From NCBI GenBank assembly GCA_012960805.1, contig DUAO01000021.1, forward strand, positions 1 to 32,507: a DNA stretch of 32,507 nucleotides, given 5' to 3'. The stretch is from Flavobacteriales bacterium. GTDB lineage: Bacteria > Bacteroidota > Bacteroidia > Flavobacteriales > BACL11. The translations under genes were made by a program, and so were the position numbers. Numbering within the stretch: the first letter of the stretch is position 1; every line of letters begins with the position of its first letter. Shown here piece by piece: positions 10,159 to 18,861 of this stretch. The notes under the pieces were generated by a model, which searched no databases, was not told where the DNA came from, and was given only the letters and a program-made list of their open reading frames with translations.

Positions 10159-10244
10159 GAACCCCACTCATTTAAGAGGGCTTTCTAGTTATTCTAAAAT
10201 TATTTCTTATATAGTAATTGTCGGGGTAGGAGATCTAAACTTTA

Positions 10245-11030
10245 TTAATGACTATGCAAATGATTATGTTCATGATTATGTTCATACTTATAATCATAGC
10301 CATTAGTATCTAATTTAATATGTTGTTCATTTTGTAATTCCTGAGGCTCTAATTGATTTTGATGATGATGTGTATGATTAGTAAAATATCCATTAAGTTG
10401 ATAAACTAATAAAATCATACCCGCTACAACTAATATCCAGTTTGATATTCTATCAAAGGATTTCCCTCTAATCATTGAAAGTAGTGGGAAAACTATTATC
10501 AATACTGCTATTTGACCAAATTCTACCCCTACATTAAAAGATAATATTTGAAATAACGACAAATGAATATCTGAAGCAATTGCTACTTCTTGTAGTTTTG
10601 TTGATAAACCAAAGCCATGAATTAATCCAAATATAAAAACCATTAAAATTAAATTTGGAGGCCCAATAGAGCAACACTTTTTAAATCCATCTAAATTTTC
10701 AAATCCTTTATAAATAACACTAAATGCAATTACGGCATCTATTAAATAAGCATTTACTGTAATTCCATAAAAAGTGGCAAAAATAAGAGTGATACAATGA
10801 GCAATTGTAAAAGCCGTTATAAATTTAAAAATATCAAAATAGTTTGAAAGAAAAAACACTACTCCAATTAAGAATAAAATATGATCATATCCTGTAACCA
10901 TATGCTCTGCCCCAAAATAAATAAAATCAATTAATGACGCATCAGCCATAGCGCTAACTGTTGATTCTGAAACACCATGAGGCCTTCCAATCAAAGGGAT
11001 ACATAGTAATAGTGATAATAGTTTTTTCAT
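10245..11030 (-). CDS. HupE/UreJ-like membrane protein with His-rich C-terminus
   Basis: GAEHMVTGYDHILFLIGVVFFL and GLIHGFGLS motifs, multiple TM; tail ...YEHNHEHNHLHSH. Confidence 0.85.
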   Translation of the reverse strand: MKKLLSLLLCIPLIGRPHGVSESTVSAMADASLIDFIYFGAEHMVTGYDHILFLIGVVFFLSNYFDIFKFITAFTIAHCITLIFATFYGITVNAYLIDAVIAFSVIYKGFENLDGFKKCCSIGPPNLILMVFIFGLIHGFGLSTKLQEVAIASDIHLSLFQILSFNVGVEFGQIAVLIIVFPLLSMIRGKSFDRISNWILVVAGMILLVYQLNGYFTNHTHHHQNQLEPQELQNEQHIKLDTNGYDYKYEHNHEHNHLHSH

Positions 11031-11095
11031 AATACAAACTTACTTAATAATTTTCTAAAAAAGTTCGAAATTAGGACCGAGAGGTCCACCAAAAA
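11028..11095. repeat. dispersed repeat copy 2
   Basis: Aligned to copy 1; hairpin GGACC-GAGA-GGTCC at 11074-11087. Confidence 0.85.
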
Positions 11096-11100
11096 TAAAC

Positions 11101-11126
11101 CCACTCACTCAATTGAGTGGTTTTTT
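11101..11126 (+). terminator. terminator-like hairpin next to repeat copy 2
   Basis: CCACTCA (11101-11107) / TGAGTGG (11114-11120), 6-nt loop, then TTTTTT. Also T-rich on the opposite side (bidirectional potential). Confidence 0.75.
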
Positions 11127-11139
11127 ATATATTAGCATC

Positions 11140-11607
11140 ATGAATAATCTAAATGAAAAAATAGGAATCATCTCATCTATAATTATTATTGTTGGATGTT
11201 TATTAAAAGCATTTCATCTTCAAGGAGCAGCAGTGGTACTAACATCAGGATTCTTGTTTTTCTCTTTAATTTTCATGCCTTCTATTATCTTTTCTCAATT
11301 AAAAGAGAGAAAAATAATTCACGCAATAGCAGGTTTCTTTCTTAGCACATTAATACTTGGTGTTCTATTCAAAATAATGCATTGGCCTTTTGCTAATTTT
11401 CTTATTTCTTGGAGTGTAACAATATCTCTTTTTGGCATAACTCCCATATATATTATAAGTAACTATTATACTAAGATAAATGAGGCTTTCACTAAAAAGG
11501 ATCGTATGAAAAATATTCTACTTGGGATTTTCATTCTTGCTCTTTTATCATTATGGTATGCAATGATAGATCTATCTAAAATCCCAAGCCCTTACTCAAT
11601 TCCTTAA
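11140..11607 (+). CDS. hypothetical membrane protein with two LxKxxHxxxA-type motifs (GldL-like N-terminal motif)
   Basis: ATG at 11140 (MNNLNEKIGIISS...); LLKAFHLQGAAVVL and LFKIMHWPFANFLI; about four TM segments. Confidence 0.7.
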   Translation: MNNLNEKIGIISSIIIIVGCLLKAFHLQGAAVVLTSGFLFFSLIFMPSIIFSQLKERKIIHAIAGFFLSTLILGVLFKIMHWPFANFLISWSVTISLFGITPIYIISNYYTKINEAFTKKDRMKNILLGIFILALLSLWYAMIDLSKIPSPYSIP

Positions 11608-11638
11608 AAAAGTTCGAAATTAGGACCGTAAGGTCCAC
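11605..11638. repeat. dispersed repeat copy 3 (core only)
   Basis: TAAAAAAGTTCGAAATTAGGACCGTAAGGTCCAC; hairpin at 11623-11636; shares the TAAAAAAGTTCGAAATTAGGACC core with copy 2. Confidence 0.85.
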
Positions 11639-11645
11639 TTTTGTC

Positions 11646-11653
11646 TACTTTTG
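11646..11653 (+). promoter_or_regulatory. Bacteroidota -7 element (TACTTTTG) for the nitrilase gene
   Basis: TAnnTTTG match 5 nt before ATG at 11659. Confidence 0.5.
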
Positions 11654-11658
11654 TTTCA

Positions 11659-12435
11659 ATGAAAGAAATTTTGAACATAACTTTAATTCAATCCAATCTT
11701 TTTTGGGAAGATGTAGATGCAAATCTTTCTCATTTTGATAATTTATTATCTGATGTAAAAGAAACAGATATTATCCTTTTACCAGAAATGTTTAATACTG
11801 CTTTTTGTCTAGAATCAAACCATTTGGCAGAAACTATGGAGGGTAAAACAATTTCTTGGATGAAGGAAATTGCCAAACAAAAGAATTGTACCATTACAGG
11901 AACTTTAATGATAAAAGAAAATGGAAAAGTGTACAATCGCCTAGTTTGGATTTTAGAAAATGGAGAAATATATACTTACGATAAACATCATTTATTTTCT
12001 TTATTAAAAGAAGAAAGACATATAGAAAAAGGAGTAGGAAGGTTGATTATTGAGGTAGATGGATGGAAAATTTGCCCTCTTATTTGTTACGATTTGCGTT
12101 TTCCGGTTTTTAGTCGAAACAATGTAGGTTATGATGTTTTAATTTATTTGGCAAACTGGCCTGTAAAAAGAATTGATGCTTGGGATACGCTTTTAAAAGC
12201 GCGAGCAATAGAAAATCAATGTTACACTATTGGGGTAAACAGAGTAGGAAAGGACGGAAACGGAACTCCTTTTAACGGGCACACAAAAGTATTTGATGCT
12301 TTTGGAAAAGAACTACTTTCTGCTACTGAGAATAAAGTAGAGGTTTTACAAATAAATTTGAGTATGGATGATTTGAAACTAAAAAGAAGACAAATGAATT
12401 TTTTGCAAGACAGAGATGAATTTACTCTTCAATAA
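11659..12435 (+). CDS. carbon-nitrogen hydrolase / omega-amidase (YafV-like nitrilase superfamily)
   Basis: Catalytic E (LLPEMFNTAF), K (YDKHHLF), C (CPLICYDLRFPVF). ATG at 11659 preferred over the TTG at 11641. Confidence 0.92.
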   Translation: MKEILNITLIQSNLFWEDVDANLSHFDNLLSDVKETDIILLPEMFNTAFCLESNHLAETMEGKTISWMKEIAKQKNCTITGTLMIKENGKVYNRLVWILENGEIYTYDKHHLFSLLKEERHIEKGVGRLIIEVDGWKICPLICYDLRFPVFSRNNVGYDVLIYLANWPVKRIDAWDTLLKARAIENQCYTIGVNRVGKDGNGTPFNGHTKVFDAFGKELLSATENKVEVLQINLSMDDLKLKRRQMNFLQDRDEFTLQ

Positions 12436-13504
12436 TCCACTCTAATTCCAAATCCCAATTGGAGCGAATAGTGATTTCCGTAGGATAATTAAATACTCTC
12501 TCGGCAGAGGTTTTGTCTTCCCAACTTCCAGTAGTCCATTCTCCATTTTGGTCAGTATCTTCTATAAATTTAAGTTGGTATTTCCCAGGAATTATTTCTG
12601 TTAAAGAATATGGTTTTTCACTAAAGTCAAATTGAGAAATTACTTTTTCATTTTGCAATAGCTGGAAAATACAAGGGGAATTTTCAGTAGTTATAATCTC
12701 TAGATTTCCATAAGTGACACTTTCCACAAGCACACTATCTGTTTTGCTACTATCAGATAAAGTGCTTAACGTGTCGGTAACAATACTATCCACTACCACA
12801 ATGGGGTCAAAAGCAAGAAGCGAAATAAAACTATCTATTTCAGCATTAATTAATTGCTCAGAAAAAGAAATTTGCTCCCCTTCATTATAGATAAAATCAA
12901 AATCAGTAAGTGAAACAATTTTATAGTTTTCTACTTTTAAATTTGGGAAATGAAAGTTGCCATTTTTATCTGTTTTTGCGAGATAATTAGGTGTTTCTTT
13001 AAAAATAACACTATCATTTCTGGCTTTATTAAACAGCATAATCCAAGCATTTCCTATGAACTTTAAGGTATAAGCATCTTGCAGTTTCCCGCTTAACCTT
13101 AGACTATCCACCAGTTCAGAAGTAGAAAAAATATAGTTGAGTGTATCTAAGATATTCCCTTCATTTAAATCCTTTATACAATTATTTAAAGCTAAATGAT
13201 AAGTTGTATTTTGAGCAAGCGTATCGTCAATATTTAAAATTAATTTGGATGATTTTATTTTTTTCAGAATTCTCTTTTGAGTAGGTGGTGAGATGTAGAA
13301 ATTTTCCTGCCAATTGTTCAATTCTATAAACTCGTCAAAAGAAAAATTAATTTCTTCAAGTTGTTTATTTTCTTTTGAATATACTTCAGTAGTATTAATA
13401 AGTTTTGGAACAGCTATATCTTTTTCGCCCCCAGTAGGGGCCACCATATTTGCACAGCTGCTAAGTAGAAAAAGTAAGATGGTAATATGGACGATAAATT
13501 TCAT
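12422..13504 (-). CDS. Ig-like domain (Big_5/SbsA-like) lipoprotein
   Basis: LLSSCANMVAPTGGEKDIAVPKLINT...INFSFDEFIEL pattern of Bacteroidota Ig-like lipoproteins. Confidence 0.8.
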   Translation of the reverse strand: MKFIVHITILLFLLSSCANMVAPTGGEKDIAVPKLINTTEVYSKENKQLEEINFSFDEFIELNNWQENFYISPPTQKRILKKIKSSKLILNIDDTLAQNTTYHLALNNCIKDLNEGNILDTLNYIFSTSELVDSLRLSGKLQDAYTLKFIGNAWIMLFNKARNDSVIFKETPNYLAKTDKNGNFHFPNLKVENYKIVSLTDFDFIYNEGEQISFSEQLINAEIDSFISLLAFDPIVVVDSIVTDTLSTLSDSSKTDSVLVESVTYGNLEIITTENSPCIFQLLQNEKVISQFDFSEKPYSLTEIIPGKYQLKFIEDTDQNGEWTTGSWEDKTSAERVFNYPTEITIRSNWDLELEWIIEE

Positions 13505-13528
13505 TAAGGCAAAGATAATCTATTTGCT

Positions 13529-14233
13529 TTAGGCAACTGCAATTGTTGCAATGCTTACGTTTACTCCCTCAATTTCTAATAGTTTTTGAGCACAAGCCTC
13601 TAGCGTAGCCCCAGTAGTAACAACATCATCAACAAGCAAAATGTGTGTGTCAATTAATTTTTCTGATTTTTTTAATGCAAAGCTATTCATCATGTTTTCC
13701 CAACGGCTAAATCGTTTTTTTCTTGTTTGGGAATCTGTATTTTCTGTGCGAATTAGAGCTTTTGTATTTACTTTAATTTGTAGAATTTCTTGTATTCCTC
13801 TGGCAATATATTTACTTTGATTGTAGCCTCTCAGTTTTTCTTTTTTAGGATGCAGAGGTATTGGTATAATATAATCAATATTACTGAAAAATGAACTTTC
13901 TTTTAGTGCGTAACCCAATTGTTTTCCTAAGAAGAGGCCTACACTTTTCCCTTCTTCATATTTTAACTGATGGATAAGTTTTTGCACGCTACCTTCTTTC
14001 TGAAATTGATACAATGCAACAGCATTTTGTAATTGTACTCTCCCCCAAAATAACTTTCTCACTGAGTTTTTTGCCCGCTTAAAACAATTTGTTTTTGGAA
14101 TTTGGTATAAGCAATGCGTACAAATACATTCTTCCTCTTTGAGTAAGTTTTTTTCACAAACAATGCAAGTACTTGGATAAAACAAAGCAATTAAATCCTC
14201 AATAGATGAGTAAAGATAAGTTGTCGCTTTCAT
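13529..14233 (-). CDS. ComF family protein (phosphoribosyltransferase-like)
   Basis: CIVCEKNLLKEEECICTHC zinc motif, PIPLHPKKEKLRGYNQS, HILLVDDVVTTGAT PRPP motif. Confidence 0.95.
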   Translation of the reverse strand: MKATTYLYSSIEDLIALFYPSTCIVCEKNLLKEEECICTHCLYQIPKTNCFKRAKNSVRKLFWGRVQLQNAVALYQFQKEGSVQKLIHQLKYEEGKSVGLFLGKQLGYALKESSFFSNIDYIIPIPLHPKKEKLRGYNQSKYIARGIQEILQIKVNTKALIRTENTDSQTRKKRFSRWENMMNSFALKKSEKLIDTHILLVDDVVTTGATLEACAQKLLEIEGVNVSIATIAVA

Positions 14234-14257
14234 AATTGAAAGTTATAAAAATAAAGG

Positions 14258-14288
14258 CAATAAAAAAACCCGCCAATTTGACGGGTTT
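14258..14288 (-). terminator. Rho-independent terminator downstream of nrdJ
   Basis: Minus strand AAACCCGTCAAATTGGCGGGTTTTTTTATTG: AAACCCG (14282-14288) pairs with CGGGTTT (14266-14272), then a T run. Confidence 0.85.
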
Positions 14289-14309
14289 ATATTGTAAATT
14301 CAACGTTGT

Positions 14310-16901
14310 TTAGCCACATTTGCTGTAGCCACAGCTTACGCATTTTAAGCAACCTTCTTCATACACCAATCCTTCATCCCCACATTCCCCGCAAGTATGG
14401 TCGCTTACTTTTGTCCCATCTGCAATAAATGTTTTAAGTGCTCGTACAACCCCACTTTTCCACGTGTTAATGTTTTCATCATAAAGGTTCATTTTTGCAA
14501 TCAAATCAACAACATAATGTAAGGGCATACCATGACGCAATACTCCTGAAATTAGTTTTGCATAATTCCAAAATTCCTTATCAAATGAACGAGATAAACC
14601 TCCCATTGTAACTTGATATCCTTCTTTGTCTTCATACTGAAAATCGTATTGAGTTAATCCATTTTCTCTTCTTTTTTTGATTACCCAGCCATACTCAACC
14701 CAAGAAGGCACACTAAATACATCCTCAGTTTTTCCAGTAAATATTTCATAAGGTCTGCCATTAAGCAGCCCTACTACAGCAATCCATTTTTCTTTATTGT
14801 TTCTAAAACGAACTACTTTTGAGTCTAATCTTTTCGGGCGAGAAGGAGCCCTGGTTTCTTTAAATTCCGCGTTTTCCAAGACATCATTTTCTTTTTTATC
14901 ATCAGTAGCAACTAACACCCCTGAACGAGAACCATCACGATAAACTGTAATTCCTTTTAACCCTTGTTTCCAGGAATCCATATAGATATCACTTACTTTT
15001 TCAAGAGATACATCATTCGGTAAATTAATTGTTGAACTGATAGAATGGGTGACATATTTTTGAACAACTGCCTGCATAGTTACTCTTTTATCCCAATCAA
15101 TTTCAGGAGCAGTACTTCCGGCATAAGGACTTTTTGTAATATCAGTTTCTCCAGTTACCTCCATCCACTTCTTCAAATTGTGGTGGTAAACCGTAAACTC
15201 TTGCCACTTATCTCCTGAATCATCAATGAAATCAACCTTCTCTTCAGTGTCCAGCTCATTTAGTTTTCTTCTTCTTTTGTAGTGCGTCATAAATACAGGC
15301 TCAATGCCTGAAGAAGTTTGAGCGAGCATACTTAATGTTCCTGTTGGAGCTACTGTGCTGATAGAGATATTTCTTCTTCCAAACTTCATCATTCTTTCGT
15401 ACACTTCTGGCAATTCTACTTTTAGCATTTGTACAAATTCTGAAGTATTTTCAACTTTAGCATCAAAACCAACAAAGCTTCCTCTTTCTAATGACATATC
15501 AATAGAGCTGTCAAATTCAGCTCTACACTTTTCTTTCATTATTTTTTCTACTTTATTAATAGCCTCATCAGAATCAATTGCCATACCTAGACCAGCAACC
15601 ATGTCAGCCAAAGCGGTAAACCCCAATCCTGTTCTTCTTCCTTCTATTCCTGTTTTTAATAGTAGCTCCCAAGTTTCTTTTTCAACAGCCTTGATTTTTT
15701 CCGGCTCATCATCATCTTCAACTTTCTTCAATATTCTTCCTATTGCTTCAGTTTCTAAATCCACCAAATCATCCATTAATCTTTGTCCTTCATAAGTTGC
15801 TTTATAGAAGTCTTTCATTAGGAATTTAGCGTCTTTGGTAAATGGATTTTCTACAAAATTGAAAAGATTAATTGCTATTAATCTACAGCTATCTCCTCCT
15901 TGCATTGCAATTTCAGAACATGGATTTGTAGAGGTATTTTTATATCCAGGGTAAACAGATGAAGTTGAATACCAATGTTGTCTGTCCCAGAAAATTAATC
16001 CTGGTTCGGCTGTATTATGCGCACACTGAATAATTGTATCCCATAGTTCTTTTGCCTTAACTGTTTTGCTGAATTTTGGAGTATCAGAATCAATTGGCCA
16101 TCTGTGAGTATACTCAGTATTATTTTCAACAGCCTTCATAAATTCATCTGATAAACGAATAGAGATATTTGCGCCAGTAACTTTCTGTAAATCTTGTTTA
16201 ATCGTAATAAAATCCTCAACATCAGGGTGTGCAATATCCATAGATAACATTAATGCGCCTCTTCTTCCATTTTGAGCAACCTCACGAGTAGTATTTGAGA
16301 AACGATTCATAAAGGACACCGCACCAGAGGTACTCCCTGCCGCATTTGATACCCTTGCTCCTGAAGGGCGTAAGTTTGAAATATCTACTCCAACACCACA
16401 TCTTCTTTTGAATAACTGAGCCAATTGTTGATCAGTATAAAAGACTCCTCCATAAGAATCATGTAATTCTGGGACCACTATACAATTGGATAAAGAGGCT
16501 AATTGGTAGTGATTACCTAATGAGCTCATTACACTTCCTTGTGGAATGATATAACCAAATTCTTTAAAGTAGTCATACACTTTTTCTTCCGTTAAATCTT
16601 CTCTCTCTTGCCCATATTTAGATAAAAATTTGGCACTACCATTTAGGTTATATTTTAACTTATAATCTGCTTCAATTCTTCCAAATTCCTTTGCCATTCT
16701 CCTGTGCATATCATCAGGAGTTTGTTCTACAAATTCACCATTATTATCTTTCATGGCATACTTGTTCATCCAAGTTGTTCCTGCTAATTCATCCCCATTA
16801 AAATAGAAAACAGCCGCCGCTAAAACTTGTTCGTATGCGTATGTTTTTTGTTTATTTGTTCTTGTTGTGATGTCTTGTGGTTTCTTTGTTATTGTGGTCA
16901 T
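14310..16901 (-). CDS. nrdJ: adenosylcobalamin-dependent (class II) ribonucleoside-diphosphate reductase
   Basis: 863 aa; SLSNCIVVPELHDSYGG, NTSTNPCSEIAMQGGDSCRL, STVAPTGTLSMLAQTSSGIEP, and C-terminal CGECG...CLKCVSCGYSKCG zinc/redox tail. Confidence 0.92.
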   Translation of the reverse strand: MTTITKKPQDITTRTNKQKTYAYEQVLAAAVFYFNGDELAGTTWMNKYAMKDNNGEFVEQTPDDMHRRMAKEFGRIEADYKLKYNLNGSAKFLSKYGQEREDLTEEKVYDYFKEFGYIIPQGSVMSSLGNHYQLASLSNCIVVPELHDSYGGVFYTDQQLAQLFKRRCGVGVDISNLRPSGARVSNAAGSTSGAVSFMNRFSNTTREVAQNGRRGALMLSMDIAHPDVEDFITIKQDLQKVTGANISIRLSDEFMKAVENNTEYTHRWPIDSDTPKFSKTVKAKELWDTIIQCAHNTAEPGLIFWDRQHWYSTSSVYPGYKNTSTNPCSEIAMQGGDSCRLIAINLFNFVENPFTKDAKFLMKDFYKATYEGQRLMDDLVDLETEAIGRILKKVEDDDEPEKIKAVEKETWELLLKTGIEGRRTGLGFTALADMVAGLGMAIDSDEAINKVEKIMKEKCRAEFDSSIDMSLERGSFVGFDAKVENTSEFVQMLKVELPEVYERMMKFGRRNISISTVAPTGTLSMLAQTSSGIEPVFMTHYKRRRKLNELDTEEKVDFIDDSGDKWQEFTVYHHNLKKWMEVTGETDITKSPYAGSTAPEIDWDKRVTMQAVVQKYVTHSISSTINLPNDVSLEKVSDIYMDSWKQGLKGITVYRDGSRSGVLVATDDKKENDVLENAEFKETRAPSRPKRLDSKVVRFRNNKEKWIAVVGLLNGRPYEIFTGKTEDVFSVPSWVEYGWVIKKRRENGLTQYDFQYEDKEGYQVTMGGLSRSFDKEFWNYAKLISGVLRHGMPLHYVVDLIAKMNLYDENINTWKSGVVRALKTFIADGTKVSDHTCGECGDEGLVYEEGCLKCVSCGYSKCG

Positions 16902-16969
16902 TTAGTTTTCAGATTAAAGCATTTATTTTTTCAGTATTTTTTTACTGACTACAAGTTTAGAAATAAACT

Positions 16970-16977
16970 CAAAAGTA
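16970..16977 (-). promoter_or_regulatory. Bacteroidota -7 element (TACTTTTG) upstream of nrdJ
   Basis: Matches TAnnTTTG on the minus strand, 68 nt upstream of the nrdJ start. Confidence 0.5.
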
Positions 16978-17156
16978 CAACCACAGTGAGATGCGTCTTC
17001 TCAACACATTTTTCAACAAAAAGTTAATAAATAAAAAAAGAAATTGTAAGTTATTGAAAACGAATGTTATGATGCGTTTACTAGTCTTTCAAGCCCTTTC
17101 TTTTTTCATTTAATGGTAGAATTTTTACAAAGGGATGTTCTAAATTAAACTAATTA

Positions 17157-17846
17157 TTAGGCGAATATGTCATTTAGAATACTTTCAAATAGTAGTCTTC
17201 CATCTTGATTATTCAACTCTCCATCAGATGCTCTTTCAGGGTGTGGCATCATGCCGAAAACATTTCTTTCAACATTGCAAACTCCAGCAATATTTAATAC
17301 GGATCCATTTGGATTTGCCTCCGCATTAATGTTCCCATTTTCATCACAATATTTAAACAGAATTTGATCGTTTTTAATAAGTGATTCTAAAGTTTCTTCA
17401 TCTGCAAAATATTTTCCTTCACCATGAGCAATAGGAATTTTTATTGCATTATCAGTATACTGATTGGTAATTAAAGTATTTTGAGTTTCAGCCTTTAAAT
17501 AAGTGTTTTTGCAAATAAATTTATGGCTTGTGTTGTGCAAAAGAGCCCCTGGTAATAAGCCGCTTTCAGTTAAAATTTGGAATCCATTGCAAATTCCCAT
17601 CACATAGCCTCCAGCATTAGCAAATCCAATTATTTCACTCATAATTGGTGAAAATTTTGCAATTGCTCCTGATCTTAAATAGTCACCATAAGAGAATCCG
17701 CCAGGTAAAATGATAAAATCACATTCTTGCAAATCAGTATCTTTATGCCAAAGTTTTACTACCTCCTGCCTCATAATAGTCTCAAGAACATATACCATGT
17801 CCATATCACAGTTCGAGCCAGGAAATACAACTACACCAAATTTCAT
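17157..17846 (-). CDS. purQ: phosphoribosylformylglycinamidine synthase subunit PurQ
   Basis: FPGSNCDMDMVYVLE, PGGFSYGDYLRSGAIAKFSP, GICNGFQILTESGLLPGAL, MMPHPERA; 229 aa. Confidence 0.96.
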   Translation of the reverse strand: MKFGVVVFPGSNCDMDMVYVLETIMRQEVVKLWHKDTDLQECDFIILPGGFSYGDYLRSGAIAKFSPIMSEIIGFANAGGYVMGICNGFQILTESGLLPGALLHNTSHKFICKNTYLKAETQNTLITNQYTDNAIKIPIAHGEGKYFADEETLESLIKNDQILFKYCDENGNINAEANPNGSVLNIAGVCNVERNVFGMMPHPERASDGELNNQDGRLLFESILNDIFA

Positions 17847-17856
17847 AATTTTATTT

Positions 17857-18810
17857 TTAATGTGGCAAATTTACATATTCTAACGCAATCCAATACTTAT
17901 AATAGAAGGAAGAAAGTATTAATAATAGGAATAATAAATTAGCAACTTTTCTGTTTTTGGTATAGGTAAAATAGTTGCCGATAACAATGCATAAAGGGGT
18001 CATTAAAAAATACCATGATTGTAGTCCACTAAATAAGAGTAAAATAAAGAGTAATAGAAAGTAGAAAAAGATAATAAGAAAAGATTTTCTGGAGCGAATA
18101 CTTTTTTTATAGAGCCATTTAAATAATTCTACAAATGCAATAAAGCTAGTAATTACCAGAATGAAAATCCAGATTAATTTAGGTAAAGCAATGCTATTAA
18201 TATCAGGAAGATTAATAAGTTCAAGATTAGTAAATTCTGGGAAGACAAAAACTTTTTCAAAAAGAACGGTATGCAGAAAATAGAAAAAATAAGGCGTAAT
18301 AAGTCCAATGCAGCTGACGCTTAAATTACTCCGATTAAGATTGCTGTAATTGATACCGCTAATTATAATAAGTAGTACTAGATAAAGCAGATTAGGAAAT
18401 ATAAAACTTAAAATAGAAAGGATAAAAACTGCATTAAAAATTTGAGAAAAAGGATATTCTTTTTGATAGGATTCAAAAATATAATTTAGGAAAAAAAGGA
18501 GCAAAAAAGAAACAAACCATTCTGTGAGCGTATTGATAAATGGCGTGCAAATAAGCAAATAAACAAAGCCAAGGATAAGGTTCTCTTTTCGAATAATATT
18601 TTTTTCATAAATAAGATTGTTAAGCCCTAGGGCGTGAAATGAAGGAATGAGCACTCCTAATAAAAGCACAATAAATGGGGATGCCCATTCGTGATAAAAA
18701 ACTTCTTGAATAGGAAATTGAAGCAAAGGAATGCAAGAAAAAACAATACAAAACACAATAAAAAATAAAATTATTGTGGGCTTTGGATTGATAAGGTGTT
18801 TAAGAAACAT
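17857..18810 (-). CDS. polytopic membrane protein (DUF6427-like)
   Basis: About 317 aa, hydrophobic throughout; neighbourhood next to purD resembles the flavobacterial DUF6427 arrangement (recalled, not searched). Confidence 0.65.
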   Translation of the reverse strand: MFLKHLINPKPTIILFFIVFCIVFSCIPLLQFPIQEVFYHEWASPFIVLLLGVLIPSFHALGLNNLIYEKNIIRKENLILGFVYLLICTPFINTLTEWFVSFLLLFFLNYIFESYQKEYPFSQIFNAVFILSILSFIFPNLLYLVLLIIISGINYSNLNRSNLSVSCIGLITPYFFYFLHTVLFEKVFVFPEFTNLELINLPDINSIALPKLIWIFILVITSFIAFVELFKWLYKKSIRSRKSFLIIFFYFLLLFILLLFSGLQSWYFLMTPLCIVIGNYFTYTKNRKVANLLFLLLILSSFYYKYWIALEYVNLPH

Positions 18811-18861
18811 TGTATTCTCTAAAAATAGTTAAATTTGCCACAGTAAATTAAAACAAAAATT

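Noticed and set aside
10091-11638. Integron-style gene cassettes with attC-like sites
   Set aside because: No integrase in the window, genes point in different directions, and I see no RYYYAAC/GTTRRRY pairs; repeats are short and promoter-linked.
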